64,000 nt of DNA from Branchinecta lynchi. Taxonomy: Eukaryota > Arthropoda > Branchiopoda > Anostraca > Branchinectidae. The notes under the pieces were generated by a model. The model was not told the origin of the DNA, made no database searches, and saw only the letters and a list, made by a program, of their open reading frames with translations. Where the stretch lies: assembly GCA_023053575.1 (NCBI GenBank), contig JAKZAP010000010.1:16924628-16988627 (forward strand), read 5' to 3'. A program made the position numbers and the translations under genes. Positions 1 to 10,664 of the stretch are shown here, one piece after another; the first letter of the stretch is position 1; each line of letters opens with the position of its first letter.

Positions 1-1388
1 TTCTGTGTAAAAACAACACCCGATTCATTGATACAGTATATTCATTCAGCAGTCAAAAATGAATGAATACTGTCACCCGTTACGGGCAGTGCTCTCTTAG
101 GGTGTAGTTAGTTCACAGTGTATTATTTAATTTTGTTAATAAAGAAACTGAAACTGAAACTGAAACTGAGAAACAAACTTCCGGCTTTCTCCCGACAGAA
201 GCACTATATCTCTCCTCAGTGCAGCATAACATCAGCAGGGTAGCCAACAATTTACCTCCCGACCCGACATAAATGAGATATTCCAGCGTTCGCAGGACCA
301 TACTCCTGCCCTGGGAAACGAATTTCGGGTGTATAACAAAATCTTCCTTGTCCTTTCCAAGCGTTGTAGCTACCTTAACCTCGCTTCGTAATCGACATTT
401 TGTCACTGTCTTGGATACACTTGCTTTGTAAGGATTTCGTGGGGCTCCTGTCATTTGATTTCATATGGTTTTTCCATTTTGTTTACAAATCTCATGCCTT
501 CTTTCTTGTTTTTCCCACCGTCCATGCACATCACCTTGTCTCTCACTTTTGGTTTATGAGGTTTATTCGAGTTATTCAGTCAGTCGCACTTCACTTTAAC
601 GACTAACTTAAGTAATTTTTACAGGCTAAAATCGGAAAGACCAAGTGAGACAGATACAAATCATATGCGAGTAAAACAGATTTTAAATAAGACGAGTTGC
701 TGCCAGTCCAAACCCTTCGTTCGAAAAATCGAGAATCCTGTCTCCGAGCTAACGGGGTTATGAAACCAGGTTTAACGACTCGGCTTGCCTTTGAATCACC
801 CCCCCCCCCCCCTCCGGGCCATCACTGATTGCATTGAATATGTTTTAATCAAAGTTGGAGGGCTAATTCTCAATATGCTATTAATGCTGTTAATGGTATG
901 CCAAATTTGGGGCTCCTTACGTAATAAAAGGTGATTCATGATTCAAATCTTTAGAGTCAGCCTAGACAGGGGGCCCGAGTGTTACGCATACCCTAACCAG
1001 CATCTGAGATAGTCTGTGTCTGATGTTGGATCTTAAGCTTATCCAAAATCATGTATGTGTGGTAGGTTGGGTGGTCGATCTAAGGCATTATTATAGTATG
1101 GTCAGACAGAATAGTGAACAGGTTACAGATTACAGTATGCCAAATCCTGTGGTAGCCCATTAAAATGTTGTGTGTGATTTAAATCTTTTTTGATGAGTCA
1201 GGAGCCTAGGAGAGTTGTATACTCAAACCAGCATTGTCGTAGCCTGTACGGCATGAGGAACTGTTTGCTGTCTAAAGCATTAGTATTCTGCATGATCAGG
1301 TCTTTTGAAATTAGTGTTGTATATTTTTTTTTATTTTAGCTTTGAAGCTTGTTTACTCAGTTGCTAAGCTGTGCTTGATTCGACGGCA
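1..1388. other. Non-coding region upstream of PEX14
   Basis: No gene is supported here. I see a short hexamer repeat (gaaact units, about 144-172), a C-tract near 797-812, and two diverged copies of a roughly 240-bp unit (about 890-1100 and 1135-1300). Both copies begin with a TATGCCAAAT-like string and contain 'aaccagcat' and 'ctaaggcatta/ctaaagcatta'. The PEX14 promoter and 5' UTR should lie in the right-hand part, but I see no clear TATA box or initiator that fixes a start site. Confidence 0.4.
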
Positions 1389-1415
1389 ATGGATCAGGAT
1401 ATACGTGAGGATTTG
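1389..1415 (+). CDS. PEX14: PEX14 coding exon 1 (start codon, residues 1-9)
   Basis: ATG at 1389 gives MDQDIREDL, then a GTAAGC donor at 1416. It joins in phase 0 to exon 2 (VSKAVNFLRN), giving REDLVSKAVNFL, which parallels vertebrate REPLIATAVKFL. Confidence 0.85.
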
Positions 1416-4400
1416 GTAAGCATTTTTTTGTGGAATTTTGTATGATAATTCATCCGTTGGTCAAAGGAGTCAAATTGGAAGCGTTCTTGCAGTCCCACAA
1501 TGTACATCACAGACCAAGTCAGGAGGTCAAGCTAGGACTTGGTACAACCGTGGGATCATCTGGTGGCGCAATTCAAAAACACTTTTATGGGCAAAGTTCT
1601 GCATAACAGTCATTCAAGAATAAACAAGTGTCCGCTAGGTCTAGCTACCTAGCGTACCGTTTGCTCTTTTGACCCAGTGACGAGACGCATTATAAACTCA
1701 CTTTCATAAAGGGTGTATTTGTATTTATTTTAATTTTGAGCAATGATGGATGGTGTTAGGAATTTGCGAAAAGAAAATGTTCAGTGAAGTACACAATAAT
1801 CATTGCTTCTCCCCATTTCCGCCATATCAAATAGCTCCTTTAAAATGTTCCTCTCAGTTACCTTAAGTCTATGTCAGTTTCTGGATGTTCTGGTCCTATT
1901 TCGGATCTAGGGTCTGCTTGACACAGATCTACCGTCTTTTGTAGGTCACCGTTACTACCAGTCAAGATTTTATGCACGGACAATTTTTGTCCTGCATTGC
2001 ACCAATTTTGAGCAAGAACAGACATAAAAATGAAAGGAGATACTGAACATATAAAAAAACTGAATGAGTTTGATGCTGCAATTAAAAAAATCAAAGATAT
2101 AACATTGCTCTTCATTCAGTGCTGATTTGCTATGCTTATGAAAATCCCGGCAATGTTGAACCGTGTCTAGGTGGTTTGCAAAGGGGTTGCTCACTTGCGA
2201 TTAACAACTTGAAGAAAGTTGATGTATGTACCGTTTTTTAGGGTTTATGACACTTCTTGGAAATAAAAGATTTGCTGGTAGCACAATACTCTTGATGACT
2301 AACTCTCCTCGCCGAAGCAAAATCGTCGGGTACCTACCGGAAGAGCCGGAAGCGGTATCAGATCTGCTCCCAAAGATCGCCGTGATTGGTTGACCCAGGA
2401 TTGGAATTGTTGGGTTTGAGTCGTTAGTGAGACGTTTACTCGTTCTTCCTGAGGATCACTGGCGTGTGTTGGGCTTAGTCATATAGAGTATATAGAGAGG
2501 TTTTAGGTTTTGGTTTTTTAGGGTTTATGATACTTTCTTGGAAAGAAAAGATTTGCTAGTAGCACAATAGTTGCGTTTTTCCAGATACCATGGTATCTGT
2601 TACCGCGGTAACTAGATCTGCAACTAGTCGTTTTTGCACTTACCGTGGTGTCTGATATACGGTTGCTCTGCGAAAACGACAATTGCCGAAATTGCGCTTT
2701 TTGAAGTCATCCAAAAAGAAAAATAGATATTCAGTCACCAGTCAGTCACATCACTAAGTACTAAACTTCTTTCTCACCAATCTGACAAAACTTGATGAAA
2801 TTGAGATGACTGTTCAGATACCAGGACCAGTTACCATCGTCGGACCGTAGTATCTGAATATCAGATCTGAACCGTCTGAATATCAGATATCACGACAACT
2901 GCAAACACGCCTTTTGACCGTGGTATCGGATACCACGATAACTGCAAAAACGACTTTAGACCGTGGTATGCGATACCATGGTAACTGCTAAAACGCAACT
3001 AATATACAGAGGTTTCAGGCAGAAATGGCGTGTTTCTAGGCGCTTTTTAATTCCCACGTTCGAGCGAACAAGGTTCGTAATGACATGTAATGTTCCGTTC
3101 TTGGAGTCTCTGAGACGTGTCTGTACAAGGATCTCTCTTCTGGTAGTACCCAGTCGACTGAGGGATCAGGCTCCTCTTACAACAAGACCAAAGGTGCCGA
3201 TGGGATCCCAAAAATCTAATATTTGATTCAGACAATAGGGTCTTGTCTTCGCCAGATCTAGTCTTCGCCAAAGGCTAAAAATCAGAGAAAACCAAGTTTA
3301 GACATACCTCTATAAGCCATAACTATTTTGACGATACTGACCGAGACTTCCTGCTTTACTTCTCCCAAGTTTCCGGTTTCGCCCGACTTCCGAGCAAACT
3401 ACTAGTCCAGCAAAAAAAGAAAGTTCAGAAACAAATCCAGCGTCAAATCCCTATAAAGTACATCTAATCAACTTTGAATTAAAAAATACAAAAACGGTTA
3501 CAACCGGATTCCAGACTAATTATATGTCCGGGTAAAAAATGATTGTCATATACAGACTCAGCCAGACGAAAATTGTTCGGCGAGAAAATGGTTTTCACCA
3601 TCGTGCTCGGCATGTGTTCTCCAAAATCTACCATTCAATCAACTTCAAATAAAACTTTTACTTTTAACCAACTTTCTGGTTTCTGCCGGATTCCGGACGA
3701 ACTACTTGTCCAGCGAGGAAATGGTTTTCACTATCGTGCTCAGCATGCCTTCTTGCACCATAATCGACTATCACATTGCTTTTCCCTTAATTTGAACCCC
3801 CTCCCCCACCCCTAAATGTAAGGCTACAGAGCCTATCTACGAACTTGACCTTGCACTTGACACAATAATCCTCACACCAAGTTTCATCAAAATATCTCAT
3901 TCTCTTCGAGAGTTATAGCGCGCACAGACGGATGGACGGACAGACGGACAACTTTTGCGATGTCATAGGTATCCCTCCACTTACGTTTTGGGATCACAAA
4001 AAGCACGAAAAGAAGAGCTTGATTCTCTCCTAGGATACTGATTCCATGGCTTAAGCAGCGTTTACAAGTACAGGAAACTTGACCAGAATCCGATCTTGGT
4101 GACAAGATTATGTTTACATGCAGAGGGAAAAAATACATTTTTCAAACAAGAAAATCGGACAAAAAAATAAATTCACTAGCCAATAAAAAATGTTTTTAAA
4201 GCATTTATGACATCAGTACTGATGGCTGCTGCTCTTAAAAACTAGCTAGACTTTTTTTTTAGTATTTTTACCAGCGCCACGGACGAGATTCCTTTCAAGT
4301 AGACCGGAATTCCTTTTATCACGAAAGGATTCTCGTCCCGCTAGACTTTTTTCTAGTCGTCTTCAAGAACGGAATCCTTTCGAGTCGACCGGAATTCCTT

Positions 4401-7400
4401 TCAACTCGACGGGATTTCTTGTCCGTGTAATCGCTACATTAGTGTAGTGTAGAGGAATGATTGTTTGAGAAGAAATTTTATGTTTGACTAATGTAGCGTT
4501 TACACGGACAAGAAATCCCGTAGAGTAGAAAGGAATTCCGGTCGACCCCAAAGGATTCCGTTCGTAAAGACGAGTAGAAAAAAAGTCTAGCGGGACGGAA
4601 ATCCTTTCATGATGAAAGTAATTTCGGTCTACTTGAAAGGAATCTTGTCGGCGGCGCTGGTAAAAAGTACTAAACAAAAGTCTAGCTAGCTTTTAAGAGC
4701 AGTAATCACCAGTACTGATGTCATAAATGATAGCAAAACACTATTTTGTTGACAAGGGAATTTATTTGTGAATTTATTTTTTCACTCTGCGTGTAAACAT
4801 AATTCTGTCACCAAGATCGGATTCTGTTCAAGTTTTCCTGTACTTGTAAACGCTGCATAAAGGAAAACCGACCGTTTGATAAGAGAGAGGGATAATCCGC
4901 CAAAGAATGCAGAATCGACACAGGTGCAGACCCAGCTAGTATGTATTGATTTTCAGAAACATTTTATTTACTTGTCCATGTTAACTTTTAGGTGTCCAAA
5001 GCCGTGAACTTCTTGCGTAATCCAGATGTCGTACCTCGACCACAAGCAGATAAGGAAGTATTTTTAAAAAAGAAGGGTCTTACTGACCAAGAAATCGCAG
5101 TTGCTCTAGACAGGGTTGGAACAGCAGCAGGATTCTTCCCTTCTGAGGTTTGTTGTTTGGATTTACTTGACTGACATATGCTCGGCCTAAAGTTTTGAAG
5201 ACATCTCAGTTCCTTCGCCTGTATGTTAGATAGATAAATTCTTCGTATTGATAAACACACCTGTCATTGCTTGCGCAGAATTTGCAGGGTATGGTGACGT
5301 AGATGTAATTTATTTTTGTTTATTTATGACTCGCTTTTTAGGCGCAGCGGAATAATGAATCCGCTGCTTACACTTCTCAGTTTTAAGAAGAACGGCCTGT
5401 GCGAACACGACTTCCAAGCTGAGTGGATGGTGGTTTTCCAAAGACATTGAGCGTGTTCCACCATACTTACCGTAGTTACTACGCATGACGTCACGAGTTC
5501 TGGCTTCTTGATGTCGAGGCTGGAACGTATTTTATATTTTCAGCAAAATGTCGTGCCACGGATTAATCGGGCCCACGTCCCGGATGTTCGTAGTTACCAC
5601 GCTTACTGCGCTCCCGAGCGTGGTAAGCAAATATTTACTATTAGTTACTTTTCGAGAAGGTTGGAACGGTTAGTGTAGTAACTTTTCACGAGGCTGGAAC
5701 GAAAATAGTAACTAATAGTTACGATTGTTAGAAGGGTGGAACACGCTCATTGGTAGATGGTCTTTCCAAAACAAAGTGGTGGACTGCTGGAACGCCCTCC
5801 CCTCTGAAGTAATCCTGAGTGACTGTCAACGCCTTAAAAAATTCACTGGACAACCCGTACGCTGAAAAAATGTATCATGAAAAGCATTTTAGACGTACAC
5901 TGTAGAGACCACTGGCCTATTTTTTGCATTATATTATTATCGTTGATAAAACAAAATGAAGAAAGTAAAGTGTATATATAATAAATTATAATAATATAAT
6001 TGGTCAATAATATAATTGAATAAATTCAGTATATTTGTTTTTTTTCCAGGCTCCACTCTACAGAGCTGTTGGTTCAGTAGTCCCTAGCCAGAGGTCGAGA
6101 TGGACCATAATACGAGACATCAGCAGCACTATCATTGTTGTAGTGAGTGCATCCTATGGAATGAAGTATGTCTATAAAGTAAGTCCGTCACCCAGTTGAT
6201 CCGGGAGACGGGAAAGTGCTTTGCCATGTTTCTGATTCAGTCGACGTCCATCCGTGATCTCAGATTTTGAAGACTTTCGAAAGAAAAATCAAAATCTTTG
6301 AAGTAATTTTGAAGGCATCTTCATTTTCCGAATTGTGGATATTTCTACTTTAGCAGTACACAAGAACAAAGAAATAGACAAAACGACGAATGCAAAATCT
6401 CAGACTGTGCTTACTGTTAAGCAGAGGCGTTACTAGCCAAAATACTCGGTTATTTTTTACCGACTGGCCGACAACATTGGGGGGGGGGGGGAGGGGCGGC
6501 GACAGCCATATCGCAGTAAAGCCCCGGAGAAAAAATTTTCAAAGTAAAAGCCTTCAGGAAACCCGCCAGCCCTCGCTGCGATGGACCACTATATTAAATT
6601 ATTTGCTCATAAACATCTATGGACGAATCTGCTTAAACAAAATTTAACTATAAATGAAGTGTGTATCTATTTATTTATCACGAGCCCATGCCGAACGAGT
6701 CAGTATAAGAAAAGAAAGAAAGAAGAATAGCCACAATTCAGTCAAAAAAATAGTAGAGAAACAATAACACAAGTAAGTAGATGTTACCTTTTATCTGTTA
6801 CTCTTGAAAAATTAACGAAAACTTGAAAGGCTGCTTTCCTTTAGTATTGGGCACAGAAGACTATAGGCTGGTGGGCTCTGGAGATTAGAACAGTTCGCGC
6901 TCTTGACCGAAGTGGAGTTGGTAGGATTGTCTATGCAACGATTGTCAATGAAGTAGGCCTATCGATATTTTGGCCGAAAACCCACCTTCATGAACAGACT
7001 GTCCAAATCGGTGATGTACTGAAATTCTTACTAGGACTTTCTCAGCTCTGTAAGTTCCTTCAAGGCGGGAAACTTGTAGATATCGGTTTTATTCTTCTCG
7101 AATTATCATGTTTAAATCCAAATTTGTCAAAATCGTCATTGCAAACGGGAAATCGGGATCGTCAATGCATTCTTGCTAGAGGCTCCACCATGAGGTTAGA
7201 AACTCGTTGATTAAAGCCAGGCTTCACCTTCCAGATTACCAGACGTCCGGGGCATCCGCATAGTCAAGCCAACCCTTCCAGATTTTCATGATAATGATGA
7301 CAGCTAAATTTGCTATTCTTCAACATTTTCTAGATATCCCCTTTACATTTCGAATATCTCTTGTATCCCAGTCGCAACTGTCAATCACTTTCCCTTTTCT

Positions 7401-9865
7401 TCCCCCATTTGCATACTTGTAGTGTCTCTCGAACGGGTTGCCTCTATGGCACCTTCCAGACATCCGGAATCTGGGGTGTCCAACATCCCGGACTCCAGAC
7501 GTTTTTGGCCTGGCTTCACCTTCCAGATCCGTCTCGACGAAAACGGCTGTACGGAATCCGGAAGAAAATCTCGAAGGTGAAGCCTCGCTTTAGTAATATG
7601 TATAGAGGCGTTGTCGAACTCTACAGGGCGTACAAGCAGGGAAACTTCTTGTACAATGCGATGGTGTTTTTCTTTATTTTCCTTTAGTGTTTTTTCTTGG
7701 CCTTTTTAAGTTCTTCCCTTTTTTTACCATGCCAAGTCCAGTGGGATAATAAGTTTTATTCCTTCATACGTCTTTTTTCTCCAGAAATATGTCGCCCCTC
7801 TGCTGTATGGAGATAACCACAGAAAGTCCTTAGAAGAATCCCTCATCGAGTCGAATCAAGCGGTTTTGAGGACCCTTTCGGAGATGGCAGCAGCTTTGCA
7901 GAATATGCAGGAAACAATGCGGATCCTGCTGGAGCGACCAAGCACCAGCTCAGCAGCGACGTCGGCGGAGATCCGAGAAATTAAGGCAGAGCTCGTGTCT
8001 CTGAAAGGATTGCTTCTAAGCCGGTAAGGCATGACCTCTTTTGGCCTTATGAATGAGTGCGACCACAAGTCCCCGAGCTTAGGATAGGCTGGGTTGAACG
8101 TAAAGGTGTACGTAACAAAAAGGATATGCGCCTCTAAATAGCTCGTCAGAGATGACATTTTCAACGTTCTACCGGCTAAAGCGAGGTCTTTCCCTCCGAC
8201 CCGTGTCTACCAGCTCAACATGAATATAAATCATAGCTTTATTCAGATGGAGCTGCGATGCAGAATCTTAGATCCTAATGTTCTTTCAGTAATTGATTAG
8301 TTTAGTAATTTCCTCCAAAGGTTCGACTGTACCCAGATGCCAGAACAGGTTAAACTAAGCGCCGCAGGCGAAATTTTTTAAGTCTGCCTCTTTTCCGGAA
8401 AAATTTAGCTATACCTACCTTACAAGTTCTAGCTTTTAACGTGTTACAAACCCCCAAAAATTTCAATCCTAAAACGCCAACTAAACGAAGCACCGTTCTT
8501 CCAAATAAAGATGTAAATTCGTATATTTAAATTCATAGATTCGGCTTTCGTTTCAGCTTTTTCGTTAAAGACGAATCTTCCAGCGACTGTACCCAGAACA
8601 AGTTAGACTAAGCGCCGCATGCTTTTTAATCTGCCTTTTTTCCGGAAAAAAAAATATACATGTTCTAGCTTTTAGTGTGTAACAAACCCCCAAGAATTTC
8701 AATCCTAGCACGCACTGTTCTTCCAAATGGAGAACACTGCGAAATGCGCCGCAGGAGAAGTTTTGTGGAAACGCTGATGAGAAGTGCGCCTTTTTGCGAT
8801 CCCAAATGAAAGTAAGGCTAACTGGGAAATCAGAGATCTGTCCGTCAAAAAAGTAGTGGCCATCCACAAAAGGAAGTTTGTTCTGAATTTAAAGCGAAGT
8901 AGTTTCATGTTAAAATACATACTTAATACTGGAGTAGGCTTCTGCGATCGTTATTGCACTTCATCCCGTCTTTTACTCTTCGAGATTATGACCACACGAG
9001 AATCGACCAAGAAAAGAAATAAGGATCCCAATTTGCCGATAGGTCTTTTTTCGATCATCGATCTGCAGCCAGATCAACCAAAAAGGGCTGTTTGTAGGTA
9101 CGAACAGACAAACGACCAGTACGGCCTTCCGCATAACACAAATTCTACTATAACGCGGAGAATTTGAACCTCAACGCAGGCGCGGCTTTTTAGTGGCCGA
9201 CGATGCGCCGGGTGGATATTGTTACTGCATGAACACAAGTTTTTTAGATTTAGATTTAGTGTATAATTCAGGTACAAAATTTCGTGGTTATCCAAATTGT
9301 TTGAACAAATGCAACACAGGTACAAGCGCATAGAGTTACCACAAATCCGTCAGAGAAATTCTACTATACAAAAACATATTATTCGTGAATAGCCGAGCAA
9401 CGAGGTAACGCATTTTCATCCGGCCGTCACTCCTGTTTGAGTGAATAAGTGATGGTTAACTAGATTGTCTTTTCTCAGCCCTTGCCGGTTAAACTTTAAT
9501 TGATTCGCTCGGCAGGCGGCGACTAAGGTCTAGGGTAATTTATGCCTGATGACCGAGCAGCCCCCCCCCCCCCCCGAATCAGAACCACCTAAATGGTGTT
9601 GACCTCGTGTTATTAGATATTCTTTTTCTTTTCTAGAAAACAATTCCCGACGCCCCCAGCTCTTGGGGGGTCCACATCCTTGCCATCTTGGCAGCTTCAG
9701 CAGATTGCCGAAGTTAAGACGAAAGGGGAACTTGAAGTTAAGACAAAACCCAGCAATTCAGACACATCTAACGAGGAAGATGCTAAAGAGAAAAAGAGTT
9801 CAAGTGATAGTGGGTCTAGTGAAATTGTCGTTCTGTCGGCACTGGGAAGCGAGGATGAGTCGTAG
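1389..9865 (+). CDS. PEX14: PEX14, peroxisomal membrane docking protein (complete, 5 exons)
   Basis: Peroxin-14 docks the cargo receptors PEX5/PEX7 at the peroxisomal membrane together with PEX13. Coding exons: 1389-1415, 4992-5147, 6050-6178, 7785-8023, 9637-9865; total 780 bp, 259 aa plus TAG. All joins keep frame with GT..AG introns. Residues 1-60 form the PEX14 N-terminal receptor-binding domain, with 'AVNFLRNPDVV' and the hallmark 'FLKKKGLTDQEI'. Residues about 80-102 are one hydrophobic membrane segment, followed by YVYKKYVAPLL, matching the animal YKKYLLPL region. Residues about 110-184 are a predicted coiled coil (SLEESLIESNQAVL...). The SRKQFP...PSWQ block (184 on) matches the conserved vertebrate NRRQFP...PSWQ block. 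The tail is short and acidic/serine-rich. It is about 118 residues shorter than human PEX14 (377), mostly missing the acidic C-terminus. Introns are loaded with MITEs. Identification is confident; the first exon rests on a 9-codon match and good splice signals. Confidence 0.95.
2570..2999. mobile_element. MITE family A, copy 1 (palindromic TACCATGGTA repeat)
   Basis: About 430 bp bounded by GTTGCGTTTT / AAAACGCAAC inverted ends. It is full of inverted GATACCACGGTAT-type sub-repeats next to CAAAAACGAC strings. Related copies lie at 29401-29734 and 36107-36502. This copy interrupts a local direct repeat: 'gggtttatgayact...ttggaaa(g/t)aaaagatttgct(a/g)gtagcacaata' occurs at about 2236-2290 and again at 2518-2569. 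No transposase is visible. Confidence 0.75.
3340..4010. repeat. Tandem-repeat element T, copy 1
   Basis: Loose tandem units of about 150 bp, each with a '(c)cggtttc.gccggattccgg.cgaactacttgtcc' core, an 'aaaatgattgtcata' string and 'catctaatcaacttt'. The block ends in a gacggacggac-type string and 'tatccctccacttacgtttt'. A second copy in the same orientation lies at about 24860-25600 with the same end. No coding capacity seen. Confidence 0.65.
4051..4860. repeat. Long palindrome (foldback-type element) in PEX14 intron 1
   Basis: The left arm from 4051 (GCAGCGTTTACAAGTACAGG) is mirrored by the right arm ending at 4860 (CCTGTACTTGTAAACGCTGC). Inner parts also pair: accagcgccac / ggcgctggt, tctagcgggac, and ggattcc/ggaattcc blocks near 4310-4400 and 4520-4620. 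Arms are about 390 bp with a short centre near 4450-4485. Ends TTA(A/T)GCAGCG are near-identical; no clear target duplication. Confidence 0.85.
4992..5147 (+). CDS. PEX14: PEX14 coding exon 2 (N-terminal receptor-binding domain)
   Basis: The acceptor is ...cttttag at 4985-4991 and the donor is a weak-looking gtttgt at 5148. The exon encodes residues 10-61, including FLKKKGLTDQEIAVAL. It starts only about 130 bp after the end of an 0.8-kb palindrome. Confidence 0.95.
5448..5749. mobile_element. MITE family B, copy 1 (TGAGCGTGTTCCA ends)
   Basis: A 302-bp element with terminal inverted repeats TGAGCGTGTTCCACC / GGTGGAACACGCTCA, and inner 'agtaactaatagtta' repeats with 'ggaacg' spacers. The second copy is 27466-27766 in the opposite orientation. 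Both copies are the same length within 1 bp, supporting them as complete units. Confidence 0.85.
5750..5870 (+). pseudogene. LINE reverse transcriptase C-terminal remnant
   Basis: The plus-strand frame reads SFQNKVVDCWNALPSEVI...LKKFTG, which matches the conserved tail of many non-LTR ORF2 proteins (…VWNSLP…V…FK..L). MITE B is inserted immediately upstream. Fragment only. Confidence 0.5.
6050..6178 (+). CDS. PEX14: PEX14 coding exon 3 (membrane segment)
   Basis: The acceptor is a long T tract plus cag ending at 6049; the donor gtaagt starts at 6179. Residues 62-104 include RWTIIRDISSTIIVVVSASY, the membrane-embedded region, ending YVYK. Confidence 0.9.
6422..6530 (-). repeat. Fragment of the repeat found intact at 9886-10222
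   Basis: It begins AGAGGCGTTACTAGCCAAAAT and contains 'ttaccgactggccgacaacattggggg'. This is the reverse complement of the two ends of the 9886-10222 element, with the middle deleted. Confidence 0.6.
6845..7210 (+). other. Unexplained open frame in PEX14 intron 3
   Basis: Directly after a ctttag string, one frame stays open for 121 codons (YWAQKTIGWWALEIRTVRAL...). It has a possible gtaagt donor at 7050 and a stop at 7208. I do not recognise the peptide and there is no start codon near its beginning. PEX14 exons 3 and 4 join seamlessly without it. Possibly decayed transposon coding sequence. Confidence 0.2.
7212..7592. mobile_element. MITE with TA-flanked AAGCcAGGCTTCACCTTC ends
   Basis: Left end TAAAGCCAGGCTTCACCTTC is mirrored at the right by GAAGGTGAAGCCTCGCTTTA. 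Both ends are bordered by TA, compatible with a Tc1/mariner-type target. Length is about 380 bp; the inner part has 'ccagacgtccgg' / 'ccagacatccgg' strings. No ORF of interest. Confidence 0.6.
7785..8023 (+). CDS. PEX14: PEX14 coding exon 4 (coiled coil)
   Basis: The acceptor is ttttttctccag ending at 7784; the donor gtaagg starts at 8024. Residues 105-184 begin KYVAPLLYGDN and end EIKAELVSLKGLLLSR, like vertebrate EIKSEINSLKGLLLNR. The last codon is split two bases to one with exon 5. Confidence 0.95.
8340..8770. repeat. Diverged tandem duplication in PEX14 intron 4
   Basis: Two roughly 260-bp units share 'aagcgccgca', 'tctgcctyttttccggaaaaa', 'ttctagcttttarygtgt.acaaaccccca.aatttcaatccta' and 'actgttcttccaaat'. 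No coding potential beyond chance frames. Confidence 0.6.
9130..9510. repeat. Dispersed repeat family F, copy 1
   Basis: Shares ordered blocks with 34771-35095 and partly with 34150-34335: 'acgcggctttt.agtgg', 'acaaata/gcaacacaggtacaagcrcatagagktaccacaaat', 'gtaacgcattttca', 'gtgaataagtg.tggttaactaga' and 'agcccttgccggttaaa'. A further piece is inverted at 37515-37590. No ORF recognised. Confidence 0.5.
9637..9865 (+). CDS. PEX14: PEX14 coding exon 5 (C-terminus and stop)
   Basis: The acceptor is cttttctag ending at 9636. Reading in the phase left by exon 4 gives RKQFPTPPALGG...PSWQLQQ, then a Lys/Glu/Ser-rich tail ending GSEDES and TAG at 9863-9865. A 337-bp repeat is inserted about 20 bp after the stop, in the presumed 3' UTR. 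Confidence 0.92.
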
Positions 9866-9885
9866 GCCTGCGAGTGATAAGGATC

Positions 9886-10222
9886 AAGGGCGTCACGACG
9901 GGGGGGGGGGGGGGGGGTGTCCCCCCCAATGTTGTCGGCCATTCGGTAAAAAATAACCCAGTCGGCGCGAAGCCCCGCGATTTTTCGTCAAAACAGTTTA
10001 TTTTTTTCATGAAAACAGTCGTTTTTTCTGAAAATTAGTCGATTTTTCTCCAGAACAGTCGGTTTTTCTTCAGAACAGTCGGTTTTTCTGGAAATCAGTC
10101 AATTCTTTTCAAAACTGTCGTTTTTTTCTGCAAAAACAGTCGGTAAAAATTACCAACCAGTCGGTAAATGCATCGCCCCCCCCCCCAAAAAAAAAAAAAA
10201 CATTTTGGCTAGTAACGCCTCT
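9886..10222. mobile_element. 337-bp repeat with 10-bp target duplication in PEX14 3' UTR
   Basis: Flanked by exact direct repeats GATAAGGATC (9876-9885 and 10223-10232). Ends are imperfect inverted (AAGGGCGTCAC... / ...GTAACGCCTCT). Inside are a G-tract (about 9901-9917), a C/A tract (10177-10200), and a ~25-bp minisatellite of 'cagtcggtttttctt' units at about 9995-10165. A fragment of the same family is at 6422-6530. Confidence 0.75.
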
Positions 10223-10397
10223 GATAAGGATCCCAGTTTAGTACCAACGGAGAGCTAAGGGGTAACGAAAACATTGAGTCAGGCCTGGTATCAGTTTTAA
10301 GGCGCTTTCCAGCAATCCCACAAAGAAGCTGTGGCCCGAAAAGAGTGTTTCTGCGATCGTTTCTGTGGCAGACAAGTCTGTTTCTGCGAACAACAAG

Positions 10398-10664
10398 AGC
10401 CCCGTTTTTGTTGCATGCTGCAGGTCCACTTCTCAGTCGATTCCGGACGGATCCTTTCTGCATCCTGCAGCGCTTCCGAGGAAGACGGCAGCGCTTCTCG
10501 AGAATCACGGACTTGCTCCCCGACCAAGTCCGTGCTTCCCTGCAAGATGCTGCAGCGCTGCCGCTTCAACCAAGAAGAAAGTGAATCCAAAAACGCATAT
10601 TATGCAAGAGCAAAGAAGTGCTGCAGCAGCGATGCGGCAGCGCTATTGCAACAAAAACGAGGCT
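10398..10664. mobile_element. MITE family C, copy 1
   Basis: Ends AGCCCCGTTTTTGTTGCA / TGCAACAAAAACGAGGCT. The interior is GC-rich with CTGCAGCG strings, open by chance in several frames on both strands, which gives misleading ORFs of 80-110 codons. Copies at 35216-35484 and 55349-55569. Confidence 0.75.

Noticed and set aside
113..454. 113-codon minus-strand ORF at the window start
   Set aside because: Ends in a Ser-Val repeat from a simple hexamer tract; no recognisable domain or splice context.
6845..7060. Open frame with splice-like borders as an extra PEX14 exon
   Set aside because: Exon 3 (…YVYK) and exon 4 (KYVAPLL…) join in phase and match relatives directly; the peptide has no PEX14 similarity.
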